A program made the translations under genes and the position numbers. Shown piece after piece: positions 8,697 to 17,532 of a DNA stretch of 64,000 bases. The stretch covers positions 50,055 through 114,054 of the forward strand of contig JAEWBF010000020.1 in NCBI GenBank assembly GCA_023391285.1, written 5' to 3'. Below the pieces are notes generated by a model. It made no database searches. It had not been told where the DNA came from and saw nothing but the letters and a program-made list of their open reading frames with translations. The DNA comes from Verrucomicrobiota bacterium. GTDB taxonomy: Bacteria; Verrucomicrobiota; Verrucomicrobiia; Opitutales; Opitutaceae. Within the stretch, counting starts at the first letter, position 1. Every line of letters begins with the position of its first letter.

Positions 8697-9077
8697 CTAT
8701 TCCACCTTCGGCAGCGCCGCGTCGATCTCCGGACTCTGCGGATGATTCCGCTTGTCCTTCCGTTTCCCGTGCCGCCGCTCGAGTTGCCGATCGAGTTTCG
8801 CCACCAGCGCATCCGCCACATCATACGCATCCTTCCCCTCCGCCGACGCCACCAGATCCGGACCCGAAATCTCGATCTGGCCCGTCGCGGTGAAATGATG
8901 CTCCGTGCCCAGTGTCTGATCTTTTTGGATACGCACGTTCACGCGAATGATGTAGTCGTTGTGCCGCAGCAGGACCGCGAACTTCTCGTGCAACGCGTTG
9001 TGCATCGCTTCGGTCAAATCGAAGTGGATCGCCTGCAGCTTCAGTTTCGAGGGAACGGCATCGAGTTCGGGTGTCAT
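8697..9077 (-). CDS. hpf: Ribosome hibernation promoting factor, short form
   Basis: A 126-aa S30AE-family protein. The first 100 residues show the family pattern: LQAIHFDLTEAMHNALHEK, then beta-strands and AEGKDAYDVADALVAKLDRQLER. Short HPF/RaiA proteins bind the decoding centre of the 30S subunit and silence ribosomes in stationary phase. It lacks the C-terminal dimerisation domain of long HPF, having instead a short charged tail. It is divergent from ftsH, with 371 nt between the two starts. Confidence 0.9.
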   Translation of the reverse strand: MTPELDAVPSKLKLQAIHFDLTEAMHNALHEKFAVLLRHNDYIIRVNVRIQKDQTLGTEHHFTATGQIEISGPDLVASAEGKDAYDVADALVAKLDRQLERRHGKRKDKRNHPQSPEIDAALPKVE

Positions 9078-9448
9078 GCGGCGTCAGACACAGCGATCGC
9101 CGACCCGTTCTAGGCAGCGGCACGCTAACCCGATTTTACCCGCCCGTCTCGTCGACCCGATTGATTCCCCGGAGCCTCGCCGGAGATTTTCCGGGACTGT
9201 TTTGCGCCTTACCTCGCGTTTTCAGGAAAATTTACGGAGATCCTTTTCAACAACTTACGTGTGAGGCGGAATCTACCGCCCGCGCTTCCTTTTCTTCGCA
9301 ACCCCCCTTCCTGCAACCTGCTCCACCTCCGCATCGCCAAGCCACCTCCACCTCCACCCCTGATTCACAGCACCACGAGCAAGCTCGCCAGAAGACTCAC
9401 TCCGCGATTGTCGGAGAACCCCCGATATGGCGCATAGGAGTAATGCCC
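9078..9448. promoter_or_regulatory. Shared upstream region of hpf and ftsH
   Basis: This 371-nt stretch between divergent starts has no convincing gene. On the ftsH side an AGGAG lies 8 nt before the ATG at 9449, which decides that start over the ATG at 9443 (2 nt away). A short GGCGG/CCGCC hairpin lies near 9260. No promoter could be assigned with confidence. Confidence 0.5.
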
Positions 9449-11281
9449 ATGTTGCCTCGTCGTTGGTTCTTCGCGCTGCTCGGCCTCTTCCTCGTCGCGC
9501 TCAGTCTCGATCTGTATTTCTCCCACCAGATCTCGTCCTCCACTCGCGCTGCCGACGCCGAACGCATCGGGCTCGCCGAATTTCTCGCCGCCGCCAACGC
9601 CGGCCAACTCACCGAAGGCCACATCGTCTATCGCGGCCACGCCCTCGGCCTTGCCGATGTATCCGCCACGCTGACCCACGCCGACGCCACCCGCTCCGTG
9701 CGCAGCACCGGCCGCCTCACCGATTCCGATCTCGCCACCTTACGCGCGCATCGCTTCGTCGAAGACGACGCCGCCTCCTTCGCCGCCGCGAAATCCCTCA
9801 CCGCCGCCGAACGCACCGCCAAGATCGTCCACGTCGCCACGCCGCCGCTCGGCATCGTCACCCTCATCGCCGGCCTCATCGTTGCGATCCAACGCTACGG
9901 GAATCGCTTCGCCGGCTTCTCCGCTCAACGCCTGCGCCCCGCGGCTTCCGCCGTGAAATTCTCTTCCGTCGCCGGTTGCGACGAAGCGAAGGACGAAGTT
10001 CACGAGGTCGTCGAATTTCTCCGCGATCCCGCCCGCTTCCGCGAAACCGGCGGCCGCATGCCCAAGGGCGTTCTCCTCGTCGGCCCTCCCGGCACCGGCA
10101 AAACCATGCTCGCCAAAGCCGTCGCCGGCGAAGCGAAGGCCAAGTTCTACAGCCTCAGCGGTTCCGACTTCGTCGAGATGTATGTCGGCGTCGGCGCCTC
10201 GCGCGTCCGCTCCCTCTTCAAGAAAGCCCGCGAGTCCGCCCCGAGCATCATCTTCATCGACGAAATCGACGCGATCGGCCGTCAGCGCGCCGGCGGCGAC
10301 ACGAGCGGCGCCCAACAGGAACACGATCAAACCCTCAACGCGCTCCTCGTTGAAATGGACGGCTTCAAATCCGACGACGCCGTCGTCGTCTTCGGCGCGA
10401 CCAATCGCCCCGACACGATGGACCGCGCGCTCCTCCGTCCCGGCCGTTTCGACCGCCAAGTTTCGGTCGGTCTTCCCGACCTCGCCGGCCGCGTCGCCAT
10501 CCTCCAGGTTCACGCCGGCGCCGTGAAACTCGACCCCTCCGTCGACCTCAACGAAATCGCCAAAGCCACGCCCGGTTATTCCGGCGCCGATCTCGCCAAT
10601 CTCCTCAACGAGGGCGCCATCCACGCCGCGCGCCATCGCCGCCCGACCATCACGATGGCCGATCTCGACGAAGCCCGCGACAAGATCAACTGGGGCCGCG
10701 AAACCCGCCGCGCCATGACCGCTCACGACAAGAAGGTCATCGCGTATCACGAAGCTGGACACGCCCTCATGCAGGTCATCTCCGGCGAGGACGCCATCAA
10801 GCTCCACAAGGTCACCATCATCCCGCGCGGCCGCTCGCTCGGCAGCACGCACTTCACGCCCGAGCGCGATCTCTTTAACTACTCGCGCGAACAACTCGTC
10901 GCCAAGCTCCGCTGCCTCATGGCCGGCCGCGTCGCCGAGGAGCTCGCCCTCGGCAGCATCACGAGCGGCGCCTCCGGCGACATCCAGGAAGCCACCAAAA
11001 CCGCGCGCCAAATGGTCTTCGAATGGGGCATGTCACCCCTCGGCTTCATGGCCCTCTCCCGCAGCGAAGGCGAAGAATCGCTCGCCAGCCCGCAGACGTT
11101 CCACGAAGCCGAGCGCCACGTGCGCGATCTCCTCGACGGCAACTACGCCGCGACCACCGAAGCGCTCTCGCAAAACCGCGCCGCCCTCGACGCCATCGCC
11201 GAAGCGCTCATTGCCCGTGAAACGATCTCCGGCGACGACGTCCGCCAGATCGTCGCGCAGCTCCGTCGGCAAGTCGCCTGA
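9449..11281 (+). CDS. ftsH: ATP-dependent zinc metalloprotease FtsH
   Basis: A 610-aa membrane AAA+ protease that degrades misfolded and regulated membrane and cytosolic proteins. Transmembrane helix 1 is at about residues 6-24, a roughly 100-residue periplasmic domain follows, and helix 2 is at about 125-145. The AAA+ domain has Walker A GPPGTGKT at 212-219, Walker B IIFIDEIDAIG, and the second region of homology ATNRPDTMDRALLRPGRFDR. The zinc site is HEAGH at 434-438. The C-terminus lacks the long acidic tail of some FtsH proteins. The start follows from the ribosome-binding site at 9436-9440. Confidence 0.96.
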   Translation: MLPRRWFFALLGLFLVALSLDLYFSHQISSSTRAADAERIGLAEFLAAANAGQLTEGHIVYRGHALGLADVSATLTHADATRSVRSTGRLTDSDLATLRAHRFVEDDAASFAAAKSLTAAERTAKIVHVATPPLGIVTLIAGLIVAIQRYGNRFAGFSAQRLRPAASAVKFSSVAGCDEAKDEVHEVVEFLRDPARFRETGGRMPKGVLLVGPPGTGKTMLAKAVAGEAKAKFYSLSGSDFVEMYVGVGASRVRSLFKKARESAPSIIFIDEIDAIGRQRAGGDTSGAQQEHDQTLNALLVEMDGFKSDDAVVVFGATNRPDTMDRALLRPGRFDRQVSVGLPDLAGRVAILQVHAGAVKLDPSVDLNEIAKATPGYSGADLANLLNEGAIHAARHRRPTITMADLDEARDKINWGRETRRAMTAHDKKVIAYHEAGHALMQVISGEDAIKLHKVTIIPRGRSLGSTHFTPERDLFNYSREQLVAKLRCLMAGRVAEELALGSITSGASGDIQEATKTARQMVFEWGMSPLGFMALSRSEGEESLASPQTFHEAERHVRDLLDGNYAATTEALSQNRAALDAIAEALIARETISGDDVRQIVAQLRRQVA

Positions 11282-11424
11282 GTCCCCGCGGAGGATTTCA
11301 CTGGGTGCGACGCACGGGCGTCACGCCCAGCATCACTTTGTCCGAAGGCCGGTCTGTCGTTTCACCAAACAACAACCCGCTCTCCAGCTGCGGTCGTTAC
11401 CCAAACGAAAATCCCATCGCAGCC

Positions 11425-12327
11425 ATGAAGAAGTCTTCGAAATTCAATCTCATCGTCGCCGCCCTCTGCGCCGGCCTGCTCACCGCCTCCGCCCAATCGT
11501 CCGGCTCCGCCGGAGCCGGCAGCGGCGCGAGTGGTTCAGGGGCCAGCGGTTCCACCAGCACCGGTTCAACCAACAGCGGCGCCACCTCCGGATCGTCCAC
11601 CACCAGCTCGGGCTCGATGTCCGGCAATCGCTCGACGTCAGGGTCGGCCAAGGACAGCGCAAAAACCGACGCAAACGCCAATTCCACCAACACCGGCTCC
11701 GGCGTCACTTCCGGCGATCGCATGAACAGCGCTGGCAACACCACCGGCAGCAATCTCAACACCGGCGATCGCTCCTCCAACTCGAGTTCGCCTTCTTCAA
11801 CTTCCGGCGCCACCACCGGCAATCGCACCGGCAACAACCCTTCCGGCGCCATGGGCACGGACCGGAACTCGAGCACCACCGGAAACTCCACCGGCTCCAA
11901 CGCCGCGGGTGCGACGAGGAACTCGAGTTCAACCACCAATCGCGGCGCGACCACCGGCAGCACTTCGTCGAACTCGACGATGACGCCCGGCGCCACCACG
12001 GGAACGAATGCAAGTGCCGACACGAGCGTGACCCAATCCAGTCTCGCCAACCGCACTTCCGCGCCCGATCCCGTCCGCGTCAACGAAGCTCCACCCAACG
12101 CCCGCCCCGAAGTCCGCACCTCCGCGCCCAGCCAGAATCACGCCTGGGTGCCCGGCGGCTACGAATGGCGCAACGGACAATGGCAATGGCGCAGCGGCCA
12201 ATGGACCGTTCCGCCGCGCACCGGCGCGACCTGGGTCCCCGACCGCTACGACGCGTCTTCCCAACAGTGGACCGGCGGCCACTGGAGTTCCGGAAGCGAC
12301 CAGCAGCAATCTTCACAGCGACGCTGA
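11425..12327 (+). CDS. Secreted Ser/Thr/Gly/Asn-rich protein with C-terminal YxWxxGxW repeats
   Basis: A 300-aa protein with a signal peptide (MKKSSKFNLIVAALCAGLL, ending ASAQ). Residues about 25-225 are almost entirely Ser, Gly, Thr, Asn and Ala, with recurring units such as TTGN, GSGA and NSSS. The last 60 residues contain aromatic repeats of the type W-x-x-G-x-W (GGYEWRNGQWQWRSGQW, and TGGHW), known from envelope proteins. It is probably exported and flexible; no enzyme motif is present. The ATG at 11425 is chosen because the signal peptide starts there. The preceding 140 nt hold no recognisable site. Confidence 0.8.
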   Translation: MKKSSKFNLIVAALCAGLLTASAQSSGSAGAGSGASGSGASGSTSTGSTNSGATSGSSTTSSGSMSGNRSTSGSAKDSAKTDANANSTNTGSGVTSGDRMNSAGNTTGSNLNTGDRSSNSSSPSSTSGATTGNRTGNNPSGAMGTDRNSSTTGNSTGSNAAGATRNSSSTTNRGATTGSTSSNSTMTPGATTGTNASADTSVTQSSLANRTSAPDPVRVNEAPPNARPEVRTSAPSQNHAWVPGGYEWRNGQWQWRSGQWTVPPRTGATWVPDRYDASSQQWTGGHWSSGSDQQQSSQRR

Positions 12328-12492
12328 CGCGTTACTGTGTGTGTGACCCGCGGGCCGCGAAACGTGCAAGCCACGTCCGCGGCCCGCCCCTTTTAGTAAC
12401 ACAAGGCAGGTCCGTGCCGTCCCTTCGCGCCCTTCGCGGTTTTCCCTCTCGGTTTGCCCCTCAGCCGGCCGCGCCTTTTATTTGGCGGCCCC

Positions 12493-13374
12493 ATGTCCGC
12501 TCCCCTCTGCGCCCCCTCGCCGATCCACCGCTCGCCCAGCCTGCACTGGACGCACGCCCGCGGCTGGTTCCACACCGACGAACCCCTCATCGTCGAAAGC
12601 CCCCTCGCCATCGAAATCGCGTATCCACGTTCCGGACACGAGCTCCGCAAGGTCCTCGCCGTCACTATGCGCACACCGGGTGACGATGCCGACCTCGCGC
12701 TCGGCTTCCTCTTCGCCGAAGGCCTGATTACCTCACTCGACGACGTTCTTTCGAATACCGCGCACTCCGAAAACGCCCGCGGCGAATCCCTCCTCACCCA
12801 ACGCGTCCAACTTCGCCACGCTCCGCGCGAAGACCTCCAGCGCATCTCCCGCGGCCTCCTCACCAGCTCCGCCTGCGGTCTCTGCGGTCGCGTTTCGCTC
12901 GAAGGCCTCCCCACCCACTCCGCCTCCTCTGCGCCTTCATCCAACCCGCTCATCCTTTCTCCCGAACAACTCTCGCGTCTCCCCGAAATCCTTCGCGCCA
13001 CTCAAACCCTCTTCGCCGAAACCGGCGGCTCGCACGGCGCCGCGCTCGTCGATTCGAACGGAACCCTCGTCCTCGCCCGCGAAGACGTCGGCCGCCACAA
13101 CGCCGTCGATAAACTTCTCGGCGCCGCGCTCCGCCAAAATCTTCCCGCCGCGCAACACCTCCTCGTGCTGAGCAGCCGCGCCAGTTTCGAGCTCCTCCAA
13201 AAAGCCGCCGCCTTCGGCCTGCCGCTCGTCGTCGCCGTCGGCGCCCCCTCGTCCCTCGCCGTGTCGCTCGCGCACGACGCCGGAATCACACTCGTCGGCT
13301 TCGCCCGAGACGGCCGTTTCAACGTCTATACTCATGCCGACCGGCTCGCGCTCGCTCCCATCTCTTCCTTGTAG
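12493..13374 (+). CDS. fdhD: Formate dehydrogenase accessory sulfurtransferase FdhD
   Basis: A 293-aa FdhD protein. The family passes sulfur from IscS to the molybdenum cofactor, which is then inserted into formate dehydrogenase-type enzymes. The diagnostic CGLCG motif has C128 and C131, preceded by SSA as in Escherichia coli FdhD. The GSHGAAL and EDVGRHNAVDKLLG blocks bind nucleotide/cofactor in this family. It sits 43 nt before a molybdopterin oxidoreductase, its likely client. Its stop codon overlaps a REP-like hairpin. Confidence 0.94.
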   Translation: MSAPLCAPSPIHRSPSLHWTHARGWFHTDEPLIVESPLAIEIAYPRSGHELRKVLAVTMRTPGDDADLALGFLFAEGLITSLDDVLSNTAHSENARGESLLTQRVQLRHAPREDLQRISRGLLTSSACGLCGRVSLEGLPTHSASSAPSSNPLILSPEQLSRLPEILRATQTLFAETGGSHGAALVDSNGTLVLAREDVGRHNAVDKLLGAALRQNLPAAQHLLVLSSRASFELLQKAAAFGLPLVVAVGAPSSLAVSLAHDAGITLVGFARDGRFNVYTHADRLALAPISSL

Positions 13375-13391
13375 GAGCCTGCTTGCAGGCG
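13371..13391 (+). repeat. REP-like hairpin headed by GTAG (Pseudomonas-like style)
   Basis: GTAGGAGCCTGCTTGCAGGC contains GTAG followed by a 6-bp stem (GCCTGC/GCAGGC) with a TT loop. It overlaps the fdhD stop codon. From memory it resembles the core of Pseudomonas REPs, in which GTAGGAGC is followed by a similar short palindrome. Confidence 0.6.
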
Positions 13392-13417
13392 ATTAGAACC
13401 TCCTCCCTTCCCCTTCG

Positions 13418-15784
13418 ATGTCCGCCTCCCCCACACCTCCGTCCACTCCCGCATCTTCTTCCCCGCCCACCACCGCCCAGCCCCCTGTCGAACTCGAGGG
13501 CACGCAACAGCACAAGCCCTACAAGGTCGCCGGCGGCCTGCGTGCCATCCGTGAGGTCGCCGCCTACGGCCTGCGCCACGCCGGCTTGGCCAACACGCTG
13601 CGCACGGTCCACACGATCAACCAGACGTCCGGCTTCGATTGCCAATCCTGCGCCTGGCCCAATCCCGACGGCGAACGCAGCATCACCGAATTCTGCGAGA
13701 ACGGTTTCAAAGCCGTCACTTACGAAGCCACCAACAAACACATCGGCGCCGATTTCTTTCGCACGCACTCCGTCGCCGAACTCGCCGAAAAATCCGACTA
13801 CTGGCTCGGTCACACTGGCCGCCTCACCGAGCCCATGGTGCTCCGCCCCGGCGCCACGCACTACGAACCGATTTCCTGGTCCGACGCCTTTCATCTCATC
13901 GCGTCCGAACTCAAATCCCTCTCCTCGCCCCACGAGGCCGTTTTCTACACCTCCGGTCGCACCAGCAACGAAGCCGCTTTCCTCTGGCAACTTCTCGTCC
14001 GCGCTTTCGGCACGAACAATCTCCCGGATTGCTCCAACATGTGCCACGAGTCCACGAGCGTCGCACTCCCGCCCATGATCGGCATCGGCAAGGGCTGCGT
14101 TCGCCTCAGCGACTTCGAAAAAGCCGACGCCATTTTCATCCTCGGCCAGAATCCCGGCACCAATCATCCGCGCATGCTCACGTCGCTGCAGGCGGCCAAA
14201 GCCCGCGGCTGCAAGATCGTCAGCGTCAACCCGCTCCCCGAAACCGGCACCGAGCGTTTTAAAAACCCGCAGGATCTCCTCCACCCCACGCGCATCCCAC
14301 GCTTCCTCTTCACCGGCGGCACCGAGCTCTGCGATCTCTGGCTCCCCGTCCTCATCAACGGCGACATGGCCTTCCTCATGGGTCTCATGAAGGAACTCCT
14401 CGCCGAAGAAGAACGCCGCCCCGGCGAGGTCTTCGATCACGACTTCATCCGCCACAAAACCGAAGGCCTCGACGAACTCCTCGCCCAACTCCGCGCCACC
14501 TCCTGGGACGACGTCGTTGCCTTCTCCGGCCTCTCTCGCGCACAGATCCGCCAGGCCGCCGACATCACGCTTCAATCGAAACGCATCATCGTCTGCTGGT
14601 GCATGGGTCTCACCCAGCACAAGAACTCCGTCGCCACCATCCAGCAGATCGTCAACTTCCTCCTCCTCCGCGGCAACATCGGCAAACCCGGCGCCGGCCC
14701 GTGTCCCGTCCGCGGTCACTCCAACGTCCAAGGCGATCGCACCATGGGCATCTGGGAGCGCCCGAAGCCCGAATTCCTCGACGCCCTCGCCGCCGAGTTC
14801 CGCTTCGAGCCTCCGCGCGAACACGGTCTCGACACCGTCGATTCCATTCGCGCGATGAACGCCGGCGCCGCGAAAGTCTTCATCGCGATGGGCGGCAACT
14901 TCCTCTCCGCCACGTCCGACACCGAGTTCACCGCCTCCGGCCTCCGCAACTGCCGCCTCACTGCGCACGTCGCCACGAAGCTCAACCGCTCCCACGTCAT
15001 CACCGGCCGCACTGCACTCATCCTGCCGTGTCTCGGCCGCACCGACATCGATCGCCAGCAAAGCGGCGAGCAGTTCGTCACCGTCGAGGACAGCATGGGC
15101 GTCATCAATCCGTCGCGCGGCAATCTCGAACCGCCCTCCGAAGATCTCCTCAGCGAACCCGCCATCGTCGCCGGCATCGCGAAAGCGACACTCGGCCCGG
15201 CGTATCCACTCGACTGGGACGCCCACGTCGCCAACTACGACCGCATCCGCGATCGCATCGAAGCCGTCGTCCCCGGCTTCCCCGCCTTCAACGAGCGCAT
15301 CCGCGAGGGCACGTTCTATCTCCCGAATCCGCCGCGCGACGAGCGCCGCTTCAACACGCCCTCCGGAAAGGCCGTCTTCAAATCCGCCCCGCTTTCGCGC
15401 ACACCAATTCCCGACGGACACTTTCTTCTCACCACGATCCGCAGCCACGATCAGTTCAACACGTCGATCTACGGCCTCGATGATCGCTACCGCGGCATCT
15501 ACAACGGCCGCCGCGTCCTCTTCCTCAACGCCGACGACCTGAAAGCCGCCGGCCTCGTCCAGGGCCAGCTCGTCGACATCACGAGCCACTTCGCCGGCCG
15601 CACGCGCCACGCCGAGCGCTTCATGGTCGCGCCCTACAACATCCCCCGCCGCTGCGCCGCCGCCTACTTCCCCGAAGCGAACGTCCTCGTCCCCAACGAA
15701 AGCACCGCCGAAGGCTCCAACACGCCGACGTCCAAATCCGTCCTCATCACCGTCGCCCCGTCCGCCATTCAAACCCCGCTGTAG
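13418..15784 (+). CDS. YdeP/FdhF-family molybdopterin oxidoreductase
   Basis: A 788-aa protein of the FdhF/YdeP family of bis-MGD oxidoreductases. A Pro/Ser/Thr-rich leader of about 28 residues precedes the domain. C75 and C78 (CQSC) are the only cysteine pair near the N-terminus, fewer than the four of classical formate dehydrogenases, as expected for YdeP. Cofactor-binding blocks include SGRTSNEAAFLWQL, SNMCHESTS and LGQNPGTNHPRM. No selenocysteine codon is seen. YdeP proteins have been linked to acid resistance in enterobacteria; the substrate is unknown. The pairing with fdhD supports sulfur-activated molybdenum cofactor. Confidence 0.9.
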   Translation: MSASPTPPSTPASSSPPTTAQPPVELEGTQQHKPYKVAGGLRAIREVAAYGLRHAGLANTLRTVHTINQTSGFDCQSCAWPNPDGERSITEFCENGFKAVTYEATNKHIGADFFRTHSVAELAEKSDYWLGHTGRLTEPMVLRPGATHYEPISWSDAFHLIASELKSLSSPHEAVFYTSGRTSNEAAFLWQLLVRAFGTNNLPDCSNMCHESTSVALPPMIGIGKGCVRLSDFEKADAIFILGQNPGTNHPRMLTSLQAAKARGCKIVSVNPLPETGTERFKNPQDLLHPTRIPRFLFTGGTELCDLWLPVLINGDMAFLMGLMKELLAEEERRPGEVFDHDFIRHKTEGLDELLAQLRATSWDDVVAFSGLSRAQIRQAADITLQSKRIIVCWCMGLTQHKNSVATIQQIVNFLLLRGNIGKPGAGPCPVRGHSNVQGDRTMGIWERPKPEFLDALAAEFRFEPPREHGLDTVDSIRAMNAGAAKVFIAMGGNFLSATSDTEFTASGLRNCRLTAHVATKLNRSHVITGRTALILPCLGRTDIDRQQSGEQFVTVEDSMGVINPSRGNLEPPSEDLLSEPAIVAGIAKATLGPAYPLDWDAHVANYDRIRDRIEAVVPGFPAFNERIREGTFYLPNPPRDERRFNTPSGKAVFKSAPLSRTPIPDGHFLLTTIRSHDQFNTSIYGLDDRYRGIYNGRRVLFLNADDLKAAGLVQGQLVDITSHFAGRTRHAERFMVAPYNIPRRCAAAYFPEANVLVPNESTAEGSNTPTSKSVLITVAPSAIQTPL

Positions 15785-15793
15785 GCCCCTCTC

Positions 15794-15817
15794 GTAGCGG
15801 AAAGCGTGAGCTTTTCG
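15794..15817 (+). repeat. REP-like hairpin headed by GTAG
   Basis: GTAGCGGAAAGCGTGAGC followed by TTTTCG folds into an 8-bp stem (CGGAAAGC/GCTTTTCG, one G-T pair) with loop GTGA. It belongs to the same family as the cluster at 22039-22235 and the copy at 59336-59359, and lies just after the YdeP-family gene. Confidence 0.75.
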
Positions 15818-15932
15818 TCGTCACCGCCCGCTTTCACGCCCGACTCCGTCTTACTTCTCTTTTCCACGGATGCTGGCCAAAACGCGGTTGCGACCGAAGT
15901 CTTGCCCGCTACCATCTACATAGACTTCCGTC

Positions 15933-16154
15933 ATGTCGGACCAAGAACTGCAAAAACTCGAAAACCAGTTTCCCGCGTTCTCCGGTGTTGCCTTCGCGAC
16001 CGCGCGGAAGCAGGTGCTGCAGTCGGGACAAAGCGTCCTGCAGTCCGAGAACGGGGTCATCTACGAAGTCTTCCCCGACGGCCGAAAAGTGGAAGTGAAG
16101 AAAGTCGAGCCGCCCCGCCTGTTTGCAGTCGGAAGCGTCTTCACCCTCGAGTGA
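15933..16154 (+). CDS. Small protein, candidate antitoxin of zeta-like toxin
   Basis: A 73-aa protein, starting MSDQELQKLENQFPAFSG and ending in a short beta-rich segment (VIYEVFPDGRKVEVKKVEPP). No family was recognised with confidence. Its TGA overlaps the GTG start of the following ATPase by 4 nt (GTGA), a layout usual for antitoxin-toxin pairs and for translational coupling. Role as antitoxin is inferred from size and position only. Confidence 0.65.
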   Translation: MSDQELQKLENQFPAFSGVAFATARKQVLQSGQSVLQSENGVIYEVFPDGRKVEVKKVEPPRLFAVGSVFTLE

Positions 16155-16897
16155 CCACTCAGGTCCCACGACTGCGCATGTTTGCTGGCCCGAATGGTTC
16201 GGGAAAAAGCACACTTAAATCCTACCTTCACCCGCGGCTCCTCGGTGTTTATCTCAACCCGGACGAGCTGGAAAAAGAAATCCTGCGGCAGAGATTTCTC
16301 GATTTCTCCAGCTATGGAGTCGAAGCTTCCACGGCAGAGGTGCTGTCGTTCCTTGCGAACTCTCGCCTGCTTCGGGAAACGGGTCAGACCATCGCCGTCC
16401 CGAACCTCACGTTCGCCCGCGGACGTCTCGACTTCGGGCAGGCGGAGGTGAACTCCTACTTGGCCTCTGTGACAGGAGAGTTTCTTCGGCAGAAACTGCT
16501 GGCGCGGCAGGTTTCGTTCACGCTCGAGACGGTCATGTCGCACCCGAGCAAGGTGGAGTTGTTGAAACAGGCACAAGCCGCCGGCTACCGCACCTACCTC
16601 TACTTTGTCGCCACCGACGATCCCGCCATCAACGTCTCGCGCGTGCACAATCGCGTGAAATTGGGCGGCCACGCCGTTCCGGAAAATAAAATCGTGGCAC
16701 GTTACCACCGATCCTTGGACTTGTTGATTGAAGCCATCCGCTACGCCAACCGTGCCTATGTTTTTGACAACTCGGGCGACAGTCTCGATCGGAAACAGAC
16801 CTGGTTGGCCGAGATCACCGAGGGCCAACGGCTGGAGCTGAAAACAGATCGAATCCCCGCATGGTTCGCCCGATCTGTGCTCGAGAAAATCAAATGA
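16151..16897 (+). CDS. Zeta-toxin-like P-loop kinase
   Basis: A 248-aa P-loop protein. It opens with LRMFAGPNGSGKSTL, the Walker A form of the zeta toxin/AAA family, followed by NPDELEKEI, a conserved loop of zeta-like proteins. The segment FTLETVMSHPSKVELLKQAQAAGY is typical of chromosomal zeta relatives, as is the R-V..R-V..GGHAVPE block, which supplies catalytic arginines. Epsilon/zeta toxins phosphorylate UDP-N-acetylglucosamine; this branch is not well characterised. The GTG at 16151 is preferred because it overlaps the upstream stop codon; a longer frame would run through the small gene. Confidence 0.82.
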   Translation: MTTQVPRLRMFAGPNGSGKSTLKSYLHPRLLGVYLNPDELEKEILRQRFLDFSSYGVEASTAEVLSFLANSRLLRETGQTIAVPNLTFARGRLDFGQAEVNSYLASVTGEFLRQKLLARQVSFTLETVMSHPSKVELLKQAQAAGYRTYLYFVATDDPAINVSRVHNRVKLGGHAVPENKIVARYHRSLDLLIEAIRYANRAYVFDNSGDSLDRKQTWLAEITEGQRLELKTDRIPAWFARSVLEKIK

Positions 16898-16955
16898 ACC
16901 AACAAATGGCGATCTGAACTGATCCGATCCCCTTACCCTTTCCTCCCACTCACCC

Positions 16956-17327
16956 TCACCTCCCCATCGGAATCGCCACATCCACCGGCGAAAACCGCTG
17001 CGACAGCGCCACCACGCCGAACTCCGCCAACCCGAGCACGAGGTGCGGCACCCACACTCGATCCGCGAAGCCAAACACCCACGGGGAGCTCGTGAGAATG
17101 ACCGCGTGGACGAAATCCAGACCCAGATGCCCGCGGAATGGCAGCAGCCGCACCAGTCCCAACTCGTAACGCGTGAGCACGCTGTAAACCAGCGCCGCCA
17201 CGCCGAGCCACACCAGCACCCGCGACTCCGCGCCCGGCCCGAGATCGAGAACCTGCGGCGCCAGGATCAGCAAAATTCCCACCGCATAATCGAGCATGCC
17301 GTGAACGCGTGAAGTGATGATTCGCAT
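16956..17327 (-). CDS. SPW-repeat membrane protein (copy 1)
   Basis: A 123-aa integral membrane protein with about four helices, starting MRIITSRVHGMLDYAVGILL. It contains SSPWVFGFADRVW, the Ser-Pro-Trp signature of the SPW repeat family, whose function is unknown. It is clearly paralogous to the protein at 46051-46422, sharing VHG.xDYA.G, YEGL-like and H.xLGLAE blocks. The start at 17327 is chosen because the N-terminal helix begins there and its paralogue has the same length (123 aa). It converges on the zeta-like gene. Confidence 0.85.
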   Translation of the reverse strand: MRIITSRVHGMLDYAVGILLILAPQVLDLGPGAESRVLVWLGVAALVYSVLTRYELGLVRLLPFRGHLGLDFVHAVILTSSPWVFGFADRVWVPHLVLGLAEFGVVALSQRFSPVDVAIPMGR

Positions 17328-17532
17328 AGGTCGTAGTGGAACAACACTACGCCCGCGCAGCTCCTCCTCCAGAGGGCGCCCGCCCGACTGCCGCGCCGAA
17401 ATCACCCGCTTGCGCCCCTCCGCGCAAAACCCCGAGGGGTTCATGGGAAATCGCCCCGCGTCCACGCGCGAACCCCGGCGCGATCCTACGGTCGTTGTCG
17501 TTCGCTCACTCCGGCGGCGCCTCATTTCCTTC

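Noticed and set aside
13319..15772. A long minus-strand open frame (817 codons) opposite the YdeP-family gene
   Set aside because: It is Glu/Gly/Val-rich without motifs and covers a confidently recognised gene.
15806..16150. A longer form of the zeta-like ATPase reaching back over the small upstream gene
   Set aside because: The extra residues are Arg/Pro-rich, while the small gene in the other frame looks like protein and ends in the GTGA overlap.
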